Positions 19,626-28,583 of a stretch of DNA of 64,000 nucleotides are shown here, piece by piece. Made by a program: the position numbers and the translations under genes. How positions within the stretch are numbered: position 1 is the first letter of the stretch; the number at the start of each line of letters is the position of its first letter. This DNA is from Pseudomonas soli (lineage in GTDB: Bacteria > Pseudomonadota > Gammaproteobacteria > Pseudomonadales > Pseudomonadaceae): contig NZ_FOEQ01000003.1 in assembly GCF_900110655.1 (NCBI RefSeq), positions 1 to 64,000 of the forward strand. The letters are read 5' to 3'. The notes under the pieces are model-generated. The model saw nothing but the letters and a program-made list of their open reading frames with translations. It did no database searches and had not been told where the DNA came from.

Positions 19626-19637
19626 CGAGAATTCTCG
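19626..19637. promoter_or_regulatory. Perfect palindrome, candidate Lrp/DadR operator
   Basis: CGAGAATTCTCG is a perfect 12-bp palindrome in the 156-base divergent dadA-lrp region. Lrp-type operators are A/T-centred dyads of this kind. The assignment is inferred from position. Confidence 0.45.
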
Positions 19638-19669
19638 GCAAAATTGCCTTTCACGGAGGGGCATCCCCT

Positions 19670-20158
19670 ATGAGAACCCAGCACCAGAGCAAGCGTGAGC
19701 TGGACAAGATCGACCGCAACATCCTGCGGATCCTGCAGAATGACGGGCGCATCTCCTTCACCGAACTGGGCGAGAAGGTCGGGCTGTCAACCACCCCGTG
19801 CACCGAACGGGTGCGGCGCCTGGAGCGCGAGGGGATCATCATGGGCTACAACGCCCGGCTCAACCCGCAGCACCTGAAGGGCAGCTTGCTGGTGTTCGTC
19901 GAGATCAGCCTGGACTACAAGTCCGGCGACACCTTCGAGGAGTTCCGCCGCGCCGTACTCAAGCTGCCCCATGTACTGGAATGTCACCTGGTATCGGGCG
20001 ATTTCGACTACCTGGTGAAAGCGCGGATCTCGGAGATGGCGTCGTATCGCAAGCTGCTCGGCGACATCCTGCTCAAGCTGCCCCATGTGCGCGAGTCGAA
20101 GAGCTACATCGTGATGGAAGAAGTGAAAGAGAGCCTGTGCCTGCCGATTCCGGACTGA
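19670..20158 (+). CDS. lrp: Lrp/AsnC family regulator of the dad genes
   Basis: A 162-residue Lrp regulator. The N-terminal helix-turn-helix (residues about 10-60, ISFTELGEKVGLSTTPCTERVRRLE) is followed by an AsnC/RAM ligand-binding domain (about 70-150, VLECHLVSGDFDYLVKA). The ATG at 19670 follows CGGAGGGG; the longer open frame from 19562 is not supported. Being divergent from dadA, it is the likely alanine-responsive activator, equivalent to DadR/Lrp of P. aeruginosa. Confidence 0.9.
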   Translation: MRTQHQSKRELDKIDRNILRILQNDGRISFTELGEKVGLSTTPCTERVRRLEREGIIMGYNARLNPQHLKGSLLVFVEISLDYKSGDTFEEFRRAVLKLPHVLECHLVSGDFDYLVKARISEMASYRKLLGDILLKLPHVRESKSYIVMEEVKESLCLPIPD

Positions 20159-20162
20159 AGCC

Positions 20163-20516
20163 TTACACCAGCACCTGGCGGGTACTGGCTATATAGGTGT
20201 GAACCAGCTGCTCGGCCGCCGGGTCGATAGGCTGCTCCGGGCCCCGCCCCCTGGGGCAGGCCAGGCGCGGTGTGGTGCCGAACAGGCGGCAGATCATCGG
20301 GCGCTCTTCATACACGGTGCAGCCGTTCGGGCCCAGGTGCACGCAGTCCAGGCGCTCCAGCGCGGCGTCCTGCTCGGCCTGGGTCTTGCGCGGCAGGCGG
20401 GCCATTTCCTCGGCCGAGGTGGTGACCGGGCCGCAGCAATCATGGCAGCCGGGCTCGCACTCGAACGAAGGGATGAGCTCGCGCAGGAAATGGATCTTGT
20501 GGCGGTTGCAGGACAT
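20163..20516 (-). CDS. YkgJ-family cysteine cluster protein
   Basis: A 117-residue small cytosolic protein. The cysteines fall in the family pattern: CEPGCHDCC near residue 20, C58 in the middle, CTVYEERPMICRLFG near 65-80 and CPRG near 88. These are thought to bind a metal or Fe-S cluster; the function is unknown. It is convergent with lrp, 4 bases from its stop, and divergent from the oxidase gene. Confidence 0.82.
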   Translation of the reverse strand: MSCNRHKIHFLRELIPSFECEPGCHDCCGPVTTSAEEMARLPRKTQAEQDAALERLDCVHLGPNGCTVYEERPMICRLFGTTPRLACPRGRGPEQPIDPAAEQLVHTYIASTRQVLV

Positions 20517-20554
20517 AAGCGGCGCATCTTGAACATGAGTGCTGGATTATAAGG

Positions 20555-20585
20555 CAATCGCGGGAACGGGCTTGCCCCGCGATTG
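20555..20585. repeat. REP-like hairpin before the oxidase gene
   Basis: CAATCGCGGG and CCCGCGATTG flank AACGGGCTTGC, a single REP unit in the divergent region between the YkgJ-like gene and the oxidase gene, 49 bases before the oxidase start. Confidence 0.6.
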
Positions 20586-20633
20586 GCCGGTTGCCTATCC
20601 TCGCCTTTTCGCCTTGCCCCCAGGAAACGACAC

Positions 20634-21926
20634 ATGGTCTACAGCGCGCAACACGCCGCCTCCTACTACGCCGCCAGCAGCGCGCCACACCCTGACCAGC
20701 CATTCCTGCAAGGCGAGCACAGCGCCGACGTATGCATCGTCGGCGGTGGCTACTCGGGCTTGAACACCGCTATCGAACTGGCCGAACGCGGACTGTCAGT
20801 GATCCTTCTGGAAGCACGCAAGCTCGGCTGGGGCGCCAGCGGCCGCAACGGCGGCCAGCTCATCCGGGGCGTCGGCCACGGTCTGGAGCAATTTCTACCG
20901 GTGATCGGTGAAGAAGGCGTGCGCAGCATGAAGCTGATGGGCCTGGAGGCGGTGGAGATCGTCCGCAAGCGCGTCGAGCGCCATGGCATCGACTGCGACC
21001 TGACCTGGGGCTACTGCGACCTGGCGAACAAGCCCGCCGAACTGGAAGGCTTCGCCGAGGACGCCGAGGAACTGCGCAGCCTGGGTTATCGTCACGAACT
21101 GCGCCTGGTGCAGCCCGGCGACATGCACTCGGTAGTAGGTTCTGATCGCTATGTCGGCGGCCTGATCGACATGGGTTCCGGTCACCTGCACCCACTCAAC
21201 CTGGCGCTGGGCGAAGCCGCCGTGGCCAAGCGCCTGGGTGTCGGCTTGTACGAGCAGTCGGAAGTGACCCGCATCGAATACGGCCCGCAAGTGAAGGTGC
21301 ATACCGCCCAAGGCCGGGTGCGCGCCAAGACGCTGGTGCTGTGCTGCAACGCCTACCACAACGACCTCAACCGCGAACTGGGCGGCAAGGTGCTGCCCGC
21401 CGGCAGCTACATCATCGCCACCGAGCCCTTGGGTGAGGAACGCGCCCGCCAGTTGCTGCCGCAGAACATGGCGGTATGCGACCAGCGCGTGGCGCTGGAT
21501 TACTATCGCCTCTCTGCCGACAACCGCCTGCTGTTCGGCGGCGCCTGCCACTATTCCGGGCGCGATCCGCAGGACATCGCTGCCTACATGCGCCCGAAAA
21601 TGCTCAAGGTGTTCCCGCAACTGGCCGATGTGCGCATTGATTACCAATGGGGTGGCATGATCGGCATCGGGGCCAACCGCCTGCCGCAGATCGGCCGCCT
21701 GGCCAGCCAAGCCAACGTCTACTATGCGCAGGCCTACTCCGGACATGGCGTCAACGCCACCCACCTCGCCGGACGTCTGCTCGGCGAGGCCATCAGCGGC
21801 CAGCAGAGCGGGCGCTTCGATCTGTTCGCCAAGGTCCCGCATACCACCTTCCCCGGCGGCAAATTGCTGCGTTCGCCGCTGCTGGCACTGGGAATGCTCT
21901 GGTATCGACTCAAAGAGCTGGCCTAG
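20634..21926 (+). CDS. FAD-dependent oxidoreductase, PuuB/OrdL type (PauB-like)
   Basis: A 430-residue DAO-family flavoenzyme. The N-terminal FAD motif is ADVCIVGGGYSGLNTAIELAE (residues about 30-50), followed by GWGASGRNGGQ. C-terminal AYSGHGVNATHLAGRLL closes the FAD site. This type oxidises gamma-glutamylputrescine or related amines; in P. aeruginosa a pauB gene stands next to the lrp-dad genes. The ATG at 20634 (MVYSAQHAAS) is chosen; the frame opens earlier. It is a paralogue of AmaA at 31785-33071. The substrate here is inferred from synteny. Confidence 0.82.
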   Translation: MVYSAQHAASYYAASSAPHPDQPFLQGEHSADVCIVGGGYSGLNTAIELAERGLSVILLEARKLGWGASGRNGGQLIRGVGHGLEQFLPVIGEEGVRSMKLMGLEAVEIVRKRVERHGIDCDLTWGYCDLANKPAELEGFAEDAEELRSLGYRHELRLVQPGDMHSVVGSDRYVGGLIDMGSGHLHPLNLALGEAAVAKRLGVGLYEQSEVTRIEYGPQVKVHTAQGRVRAKTLVLCCNAYHNDLNRELGGKVLPAGSYIIATEPLGEERARQLLPQNMAVCDQRVALDYYRLSADNRLLFGGACHYSGRDPQDIAAYMRPKMLKVFPQLADVRIDYQWGGMIGIGANRLPQIGRLASQANVYYAQAYSGHGVNATHLAGRLLGEAISGQQSGRFDLFAKVPHTTFPGGKLLRSPLLALGMLWYRLKELA

Positions 21927-22153
21927 TCACGCCAGAAGGGTTTGCTCGCCTCATGCCGAGCCTGCTCCCAGCTGATGCCGATATCGCGCAGTTGGTAATC
22001 CTCCAACTGCAACAGGGCCCTGCGGGTGCGCCAGCGATGCAGCATCAGGCCCCAACGACCCATGCCTTGAGGCGCGCTGAAGACCCGGGGACGCTGCTCC
22101 GACTCCAGCTCACTGGCCAACAGTTGCAAGCGCACATCGCTCATGCCACCCAT
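21923..22153 (-). CDS. DUF1127 small protein
   Basis: A 76-residue protein whose C-terminal half is a DUF1127/YjiS-like domain (W-RRALLQLEDYQLRDIGIS, ending SKPFWRD). The ATG at 22153 follows CGGAGG. Its stop overlaps the oxidase stop by 4 bases on opposite strands. It is divergent from the MocR regulator gene, which probably controls it. DUF1127 proteins are small Arg-rich proteins, some of which act in RNA turnover or phosphate and carbon metabolism; the role here is unknown. Confidence 0.75.
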   Translation of the reverse strand: MGGMSDVRLQLLASELESEQRPRVFSAPQGMGRWGLMLHRWRTRRALLQLEDYQLRDIGISWEQARHEASKPFWRD

Positions 22154-22329
22154 CACCACGTCCTCCGTTAAGTACCTGACGTAGAGACAGCATGCGGGTA
22201 TGCCTCGTACCAATACAGAGCCAAAATCGACTTATTATTCCCATACAGAATTGGCGCAAAGAGGGCTGCATGCAGTATTTTTCGCCTATCTGTACCGGTC
22301 CTTGGTCATCAGCTGAGCAGGAGTATGCA

Positions 22330-23760
22330 GTGACGCTCTATTTCAACCTCGCCGAACTGCTCGGTTCACGCATCGAGCAGGGGCTGTATCGCCCCGGCCA
22401 GCGCCTGCCGTCAGTGCGCGCCCTGAGTGTGGAGCACGGCGTCAGCCTGAGCACCGTGCAGCAGGCTTACCGCCTTCTGGAGGACAACGGCCTGGTCTCG
22501 CCGCGCCCCAAGTCCGGCTACTTCGTCGCCGAGGACCGCCAGCTACCAGCCCTGCCAGCCATCAGCCGCCCCGCACAACGCCCTGTGGATATCTCCCAGT
22601 GGGAACAGGTGCTGGAGCTGGTGCGCGCCACCCCTCGCCCGGATGTGATCCAGCTTGGCCGTGGCATGCCCGATGTCGACAGCCCCACGCTCAAGCCGCT
22701 GCTGCGTAGCCTGGCGCAGATCAGCCGGCGCATGGATATGCCCGGCCTGTACTACGACAACATCCACGGCAACGCCCTGCTGCGCGAACAGATCGCCCGG
22801 CTGATGCTCGACTCCGGGTGTCGTCTGGGCCCGGCGGACCTGGTGGTGACCACCGGTTGCCACGAGGCGCTGTCGTGCACCATTCGCGCGGTATGCGAGC
22901 CCGGCGACATCGTCGCGGTCGATTCACCCAGTTTCCACGGTGCCATGCAGACGCTGAAAGGCCTGGGCATGAAGGCCCTGGAAATCCCCACCGACCCCAT
23001 CACCGGGATCAGCCTGGAAGCCCTCGAACTGGCCCTCGAACAATGGCCGATCAAGCTCATCCAGATCACCCCCAGCTGCAACAACCCGATGGGCTACATC
23101 ATGCCCGAGGCGCGCAAGAAGGCCCTGCTCACCCTGGCGCAGCGCTACGACGTGGCGATCCTCGAGGACGACGTGTACGGCGACCTGGCCTACACCTACC
23201 CGCGCCCGCGCACCATCAAGTCGTTCGACGACGATGGCCGCGTGCTGCTCTGCAGTTCGTTTTCCAAGACCCTGGCGCCAGGCCTGCGGGTCGGCTGGGT
23301 GGCTCCGGGGCGCTATCTGGAGCGGGTACTGCACATGAAATACATCAGCACCGGCAGCACCGCCTGCCAGCCGCAGCTGGCAATCGCCGACTTCATTGCG
23401 CAAGGCCACTACCAGCCCCACCTGCGCCGGATGCGCAGCCAGTACCAACGCGGCCGCGACCAGATGTGCGATTGGGTAACCCGACATTTTCCGTCAGGCA
23501 CCCGCGCCAGCCGCCCCCAGGGTGGTTTCATGCTGTGGGTGGAATTGCCGGAAAGTTTCGATACGCTGCGCCTGAACCGCGCTTTACTCGAACAGGGTGT
23601 GCAGATCGCGGTGGGCAGCATCTTTTCTGCCTCGGGCAAGTACCGCAACTGCCTGCGCATGAATTTCGCCGCGCGGCCCACCGCGCAGATCGAAGGCGCC
23701 GTACGCAGCGTCGGTGAAACCGCCCTTCGTCTACTGGATGCCGAACACGCTGGCGAGTAA
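22330..23760 (+). CDS. MocR-type GntR/aminotransferase regulator
   Basis: A 476-residue regulator: N-terminal GntR winged helix (residues about 1-75, PGQRLPSVRALSVEHGVSLSTV) joined to a fold-I aminotransferase domain (about 100-470). The PLP lysine is in CSSFSKTLAPGLRVGW, and ITPSCNNPMGYIM is the conserved Asn-Pro stretch. Such proteins are usually PLP-sensing regulators, not enzymes. The GTG 22330 follows AGGAG; an in-frame ATG at 22270 with GAGG upstream is an alternative. Divergent from a DUF1127 gene; CTGTACC at about 22290 and two ATACAGA copies lie between the two genes. Confidence 0.88.
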   Translation: MTLYFNLAELLGSRIEQGLYRPGQRLPSVRALSVEHGVSLSTVQQAYRLLEDNGLVSPRPKSGYFVAEDRQLPALPAISRPAQRPVDISQWEQVLELVRATPRPDVIQLGRGMPDVDSPTLKPLLRSLAQISRRMDMPGLYYDNIHGNALLREQIARLMLDSGCRLGPADLVVTTGCHEALSCTIRAVCEPGDIVAVDSPSFHGAMQTLKGLGMKALEIPTDPITGISLEALELALEQWPIKLIQITPSCNNPMGYIMPEARKKALLTLAQRYDVAILEDDVYGDLAYTYPRPRTIKSFDDDGRVLLCSSFSKTLAPGLRVGWVAPGRYLERVLHMKYISTGSTACQPQLAIADFIAQGHYQPHLRRMRSQYQRGRDQMCDWVTRHFPSGTRASRPQGGFMLWVELPESFDTLRLNRALLEQGVQIAVGSIFSASGKYRNCLRMNFAARPTAQIEGAVRSVGETALRLLDAEHAGE

Positions 23761-23820
23761 CTTTGCCCCGCCTGCCACGGTCCAACCTCTTAAGCCCTTG
23801 CCGCACAGGACGATTCACCC

Positions 23821-25371
23821 TTGAGACCCCAGCGAGCCTTGCCCCTGCTGCTGGCGCTGCTGCTTGGCCTATCGGGCTGTACCAGCGTCGTCACACCGCG
23901 TGAAGTCAGCCACGCACTGCCAGCAGCCGACTCGGCCTTTGGCCGTTCGGTACAACGCCAGGCCGCCCCGTACGAGGGGCGCTCGGGCTTTCGACTTCTG
24001 CCCAACAGCAACGAGGCCTTTCGTGCCCGCGCCGAACTGATCCGCAACGCCCAGGCCAGCATCGACCTGCAGTACTACATCGTCCATGACGGCCTCAGCA
24101 CCCGTGCCTTGGTACACGAACTGCTGCGCGCCGCCGACCGCGGCGTGCGTGTACGCATCCTGCTTGACGACACGACCAGCGATGGCCTCGACAACCTCAT
24201 GGGCACCCTCGCTGCCCACCCGAACATCCAGATCCGCGTATTCAATCCGCTGCACCTGGGACGCAGTACCGGGCCAACTCGCGCGGTAGGTCGGCTGTTC
24301 AACCTGTCGCGCCAGCACCGACGCATGCACAACAAGTTGTTCCTGGTGGACAACAGCATGGCCATTGTCGGCGGTCGCAACCTGGGTGACGAGTATTTCG
24401 ACGCCGAGCCCAACCTCAATTTCACCGACATCGACCTGCTGGGCGTGGGGCCCGTGGCCGAGCAGTTGGGGCACAGCTTCGACCAATACTGGAACAGTGC
24501 CCTGAGCCGCCCCATCGGCGACTTCCTCTGGCGCCAGCCCGACGCCGACGACCTGTTTATCAGCCGTCAGCGCCTGGAGGTTTCCCTGGCCGAGGCCCGG
24601 CTCAAGCGCAAGGCGCTATACGACCGGCTGATGGCCTATCAGTCGCAGCCGCGCCTGGACGTCTGGCGCAATGAGCTGATCTGGGCCCACAGCCAGGCGT
24701 TGTGGGACGCCCCGAGCAAAGTCCTCGCGGACGGCGAACCAGACCCACAACTGCTCTTGACCCAACAACTGGCCCCCGACCTGAACCACGTGCACAAGGA
24801 GTTGATCCTGGTGTCCGCCTACTTCGTACCCGGCGAGCCCGGCCTGCTGTATCTGACCAGTCGGGCCGACGCCGGCACCTCGGTCAAACTGCTGACCAAC
24901 TCCTTGGAAGCCACCGATGTTCCGGCGGTTCATGGCGGTTACGCGCCTTACCGCCGAGCCCTGCTGGAGCATGGCGTGCAGTTGTACGAGTTGCGTCGCC
25001 AACCTGGAGACCCACGGCCACGGTTGGGCTTCCACGGCAGCTCCGACTCAAGCCTGCACAGCAAGGCGATGGTGTTCGACCAACGCAAGACGTTCATCGG
25101 CTCGTTCAACTTCGACCCGCGCTCGGTGCTGTGGAATACCGAGGTCGGCGTGATGGTCGATAGCCCGGAGCTGGCCGAGTATACCCGTGAGCTGGCGCTG
25201 CAGGGCATGGCGCCTGCACTGAGCTACCAGGTGAAGCTGCTGGAGGGGAAAATGGTCTGGGCGACCGAGGACAACGGCCAGCGCCATATATTGGTGACCG
25301 AACCTGGCGGCATATGGCGGCGGTTCAATGCCTGGATCAGCAAGGCCGTCGGATTGGAGAAGATGCTCTAG
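23821..25371 (+). CDS. Phospholipase D / cardiolipin synthase C-like lipoprotein
   Basis: A 516-residue protein with two HKD catalytic motifs: H170 in HNKLFLVDN and H413 in HSKAMVFDQRKTF. A lipoprotein signal ends LSGC with the lipidated Cys at 20, so it is anchored in a membrane, probably facing the periplasm. It resembles E. coli ClsC (YmdC), which makes cardiolipin from phosphatidylethanolamine and phosphatidylglycerol. ClsC needs a partner, YmdB, which is not seen nearby. The TTG start at 23821 is needed for the signal peptide. It is a single gene, 60 bases after the MocR gene. Confidence 0.85.
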   Translation: MRPQRALPLLLALLLGLSGCTSVVTPREVSHALPAADSAFGRSVQRQAAPYEGRSGFRLLPNSNEAFRARAELIRNAQASIDLQYYIVHDGLSTRALVHELLRAADRGVRVRILLDDTTSDGLDNLMGTLAAHPNIQIRVFNPLHLGRSTGPTRAVGRLFNLSRQHRRMHNKLFLVDNSMAIVGGRNLGDEYFDAEPNLNFTDIDLLGVGPVAEQLGHSFDQYWNSALSRPIGDFLWRQPDADDLFISRQRLEVSLAEARLKRKALYDRLMAYQSQPRLDVWRNELIWAHSQALWDAPSKVLADGEPDPQLLLTQQLAPDLNHVHKELILVSAYFVPGEPGLLYLTSRADAGTSVKLLTNSLEATDVPAVHGGYAPYRRALLEHGVQLYELRRQPGDPRPRLGFHGSSDSSLHSKAMVFDQRKTFIGSFNFDPRSVLWNTEVGVMVDSPELAEYTRELALQGMAPALSYQVKLLEGKMVWATEDNGQRHILVTEPGGIWRRFNAWISKAVGLEKML

Positions 25372-25410
25372 CCAACGATTCTCGCTTGATGGGTGTCGCT
25401 CACCAGGGAT

Positions 25411-25462
25411 TTGCCGCACGGGCGGCGCTCGATCTCACAAGCGCTGCAAAACTGTCGTGGAA
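25411..25462. repeat. Intergenic repeat, copy 1
   Basis: The segment containing CGGGCGGCGCTCGATCTCAC, AAGCGCTGCAAAACTGT recurs with few changes at 41996-42050. It follows the 3' end of the cardiolipin-synthase-like gene. It does not look coding. Confidence 0.6.
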
Positions 25463-25575
25463 TACGTGGCCGCCCTCGCACGATAGCCGTCAAGACCTTA
25501 AAAGCTCCTGCAAACTTATCGTAAATACCGCCACCCGGTAGACTGCGCCCCCTGCACCGCTGCGGAGATCGCCAT

Positions 25576-26487
25576 TTGGAAGACCTCAACTCCCTCTACT
25601 ACTTTACCCAGGTGGTCGAGCACGGTGGCTTCGCCCCGGCCGGACGCGCGCTGGACATGCCGAAGTCCAAGCTCAGCCGGCGCATCGCCGACCTGGAGGA
25701 GCGCCTCGGCGTACGGCTGCTGCATCGCACCAGCCGGCATTGCTCGCTGACCGAGATCGGCCAGGCCTACTACAACCGCTGCCTGGCCATGCGCGTCGAG
25801 GCCGAGGGTGCCGCCGAGATCATCGAGCGCAACCGCAGCGAGCCGAGGGGGCTGGTGCGCATCAGTTGCCCGACCACCCTGCTCAACTCCTGGGTCGGTC
25901 CGATGCTCACCCGCTACATGCTCAAGTACCCGCAGGTGGAGCTGTTCATCGAGAGCACCAACCGCCGCGTCGACCTGCTGCACGAGGGTTTCGACGTGGC
26001 GCTGCGGGTGCGCTTCCCGCCGCTGGAGAACACCGACATGGTGATGAAGGTGCTGAGCAACAGCACCCAGTGCCTGGTCGGGCATCCGTCGTTTCTCGAA
26101 CAGCTTGCCGAAGGCTTCGACCCGCAACAGCTCAGTGAGCTGCCCAGCGTCCATTGGGGCAGCGCCCAGCGTGAATACCAGTGGGAGCTTTTTCAGGGCG
26201 AGGACATGAGTCGCAGCCTGGTGATCCCGCACAGGCCGCGAATGGTCACCGATGATCTGTTTGCCTTGCGGCACTTCGTGGTGGCGGGCGTGGGGATCGC
26301 GCACCTGCCAAGGGTGGCGGTGCGTGAGGACCTGGCGGCGGGGCGCCTGGTGGAGATTCTGCCGGACTGGCACCCGCGTTGCGGCATCGTGCATGCGATC
26401 TTCCCGTCGCGGCGCGGGCTGCTGCCATCGGTGCGGTCGTTGATCGATCATCTGGCGGAAGAGTTCGCGGTCAGCGACATGGCGTAG
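25576..26487 (+). CDS. LysR-family transcriptional regulator
   Basis: A 303-residue LysR regulator with the winged helix at the N-terminus (LYYFTQVVEHGGFAPAGRAL, residues about 7-26) and a substrate-binding-like effector domain. It belongs to the AaeR/YafC/DsdC-like subgroup, judged by SRRIADLEERLGVRLLHRT. The TTG start at 25576 follows GGAGAT. It is convergent with the amidohydrolase gene, separated by a REP hairpin, so a regulatory link to that cassette is possible but not shown; LysR targets are more often divergent. Confidence 0.82.
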   Translation: MEDLNSLYYFTQVVEHGGFAPAGRALDMPKSKLSRRIADLEERLGVRLLHRTSRHCSLTEIGQAYYNRCLAMRVEAEGAAEIIERNRSEPRGLVRISCPTTLLNSWVGPMLTRYMLKYPQVELFIESTNRRVDLLHEGFDVALRVRFPPLENTDMVMKVLSNSTQCLVGHPSFLEQLAEGFDPQQLSELPSVHWGSAQREYQWELFQGEDMSRSLVIPHRPRMVTDDLFALRHFVVAGVGIAHLPRVAVREDLAAGRLVEILPDWHPRCGIVHAIFPSRRGLLPSVRSLIDHLAEEFAVSDMA

Positions 26488-26492
26488 CACGC

Positions 26493-26540
26493 CATCGCCG
26501 CTCCCACGAAGGTCAGTTACCTTGCGTGGGAGCGGCGATG
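26493..26540. repeat. REP hairpin between convergent genes
   Basis: CATCGCCGCTCCCACG and CGTGGGAGCGGCGATG are perfect 16-bp inverted arms, and the inner AAGG...CCTT extends the stem. Probable bidirectional terminator. Confidence 0.75.
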
Positions 26541-26571
26541 CGGCGACCCGACCTGCTCCGCGATCAGGCCA

Positions 26572-28542
26572 TCAGAAGGCGAAGCAGGAACAGCCCAATG
26601 CGCCCCAGAAGCCCTGGTAATCGCTCACCGGCACACTGGAGTGCCGCGCTTTCTCATGGCTGTGAGCATGCACCCCGCACGGCCCCACGCACTGGTGCAA
26701 GGCCGCCGCCATCGGTGCCCCGGCGCGCCAGTGCCCCGGGACCTTGGCCACCGGCGACCACTCGGGCAACACCGGCACCTGCGCCGGGCCCAGCGTGTTG
26801 AACTCGGCGGCGCCGTACACCACCTTGCCGTCGACAACAGTGAGCACCGACTCGATGCCCTTGATCGCCTCTTCATCGACGCTGAAGAAGTCCAACGACA
26901 ACGCCGCCAGGTCCGCCAGCTGGCCGACCTTGATCTGCCCCTTCTTGCCCTGCTCGCTGGAGAACCAGGCGCTGCCGTGGGTGAACAGCTGCAGCGCGGT
27001 CTCGCGGCTCAAGCCCTCCGGGTACAGCTCCAGGCCACCGACAGTCTTGCCGCTGACCATCCAGTACAGCGACGTCCACGGGTTGTAGCTGGACACCCGG
27101 GTCGCGTCGGTACCGGCACCCACCGGCACGCCCATGTCGAGCATGCGCTTGATCGGTGGGGTGTGCTCGGCGGCCTTGGCGCCGTAGCGATCGACGAAGT
27201 ATTCACCCTGGAAGGCCATGCGGTCCTGGATGGCGATGCCCCCGCCCAGCGCCCGCACCCGCTCGATGTTCTGCGGGGTGATGGTCTCGGCATGATCGAA
27301 GAACCATGGCAGGCCATTGAACGGAATGTCGCGGTTGACCTTCTCGAACACGTCGAGCATGCGCGAGATCGACTCGTCGTAGGTGGCGTGCAGGCGGAAC
27401 GGCCAGCGCTGCTCGACCAGGTGGCGCACCACCGGCTCCAGCTCCTGCTCCATGGTCTGCGGCAGGTCCGGGCGCGGCTCGAGGAAGTCCTCGAAGTCGG
27501 CGGCGGAGAACACCAGCATCTCGCCGGCACCGTTGTGGCGGAAGAAGTCGCTGCCGTCGCCCGGTTTGACCTTCTGCGTCCAGTTCTTGAAGTCGGTGAG
27601 CTCTTCCTTGGGCTTCTGGGTGAACAGGTTGTAGGCAATGCGCACGGTCAGCTGGTCGTTGTCGGCCAGTTCCTGGATCACCTGGTAGTCGTCCGGGTAG
27701 TTCTGGTAGCCGCCGCCGGCATCGATGGCGCTGGTCAGGCCGAGGCGGTTGAGCTCGCGCATGAACTGGCGAGTGGAGTTGACCTGGTACTCCAATGGCA
27801 GCTTCGGCCCCTTGGCCAGGGTGGCGTAGAGGATCGTGGCATTGGGCCTTGCGATGAGCATGCCGGTGGGGTTGCCGAACTTGTCACGCTGGATCTCGCC
27901 ACCCGGCGGATTCGGCGTGTCCTTGGTGTAGCCCACGGCCTTGAGCGCGGCGCGGTTGAGCAAGGCGCGATCGTACAGGTGCAGCAGGAATACCGGGGTG
28001 TCCGGCGCGGCCTGGTTGATCTCTTGCAAGCTGGGCATGCGCTTTTCGGCGAACTGGAATTCGTTCCAGCCACCAACCACGCGCACCCACTGCGGGCTCG
28101 GCGTGCGCTCGGCCTGGTCCTTGAGCATGCGCAGGGCGTCGGCCAGGGACGGTACGCCTTCCCATCGCAGTTCGAGGTTGTAGTTCAGGCCGCCGCGGAT
28201 CAGGTGCAGGTGCGAGTCGTTCAGGCCCGGGATGACCGTGCGCTGTTTGAGGTCGATGATCTGAGTAGCGGCGCCCTTGTGGGCCATGGCTTCGGCATCG
28301 CTGCCCACTGCGAGGAACTTGCCGTCCTTGATGGCGACGGCGCTGGCGGTGGGTTTCTCGCGGTCAACGGTGTGCAACTTGCCATTGAACAAGATGAGGT
28401 CGGCGTTCATGGGATCTCCTGAAAGGGCGGCATGGGCGGAATCGGTGAACGGCAATGCGCTCCACAGCGCGCCGGCGGCACCGAGCACGGTGCTGGTGGC
28501 GAGGAACTTGCGGCGGCTCTGGTCGGTAGGGTCCTGACTCAT
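26572..28542 (-). CDS. Tat-exported amidohydrolase (YtcJ-like)
   Basis: A 656-residue amidohydrolase of the amidohydrolase_3/YtcJ type. It begins with a twin-arginine signal (RRKFLAT, Arg 10-11, hydrophobic stretch to about 38), so it should be exported folded to the periplasm. The metal motif HLH is at 111-113 in GLNDSHLHL; FDHAET and VGAGTDATR supply later ligands. YtcJ-like enzymes hydrolyse formamides, N-acyl amines or cyclic amides; the substrate here is unknown. It is the third gene in a minus-strand series after ycaC and the ABM-domain gene, with a 210-base gap that holds a MITE-like repeat. Confidence 0.82.
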   Translation of the reverse strand: MSQDPTDQSRRKFLATSTVLGAAGALWSALPFTDSAHAALSGDPMNADLILFNGKLHTVDREKPTASAVAIKDGKFLAVGSDAEAMAHKGAATQIIDLKQRTVIPGLNDSHLHLIRGGLNYNLELRWEGVPSLADALRMLKDQAERTPSPQWVRVVGGWNEFQFAEKRMPSLQEINQAAPDTPVFLLHLYDRALLNRAALKAVGYTKDTPNPPGGEIQRDKFGNPTGMLIARPNATILYATLAKGPKLPLEYQVNSTRQFMRELNRLGLTSAIDAGGGYQNYPDDYQVIQELADNDQLTVRIAYNLFTQKPKEELTDFKNWTQKVKPGDGSDFFRHNGAGEMLVFSAADFEDFLEPRPDLPQTMEQELEPVVRHLVEQRWPFRLHATYDESISRMLDVFEKVNRDIPFNGLPWFFDHAETITPQNIERVRALGGGIAIQDRMAFQGEYFVDRYGAKAAEHTPPIKRMLDMGVPVGAGTDATRVSSYNPWTSLYWMVSGKTVGGLELYPEGLSRETALQLFTHGSAWFSSEQGKKGQIKVGQLADLAALSLDFFSVDEEAIKGIESVLTVVDGKVVYGAAEFNTLGPAQVPVLPEWSPVAKVPGHWRAGAPMAAALHQCVGPCGVHAHSHEKARHSSVPVSDYQGFWGALGCSCFAF

Positions 28543-28583
28543 GGTGCTTTCCGTCCGGGTGGGTGATCGGCAGGCGGTTGAAG

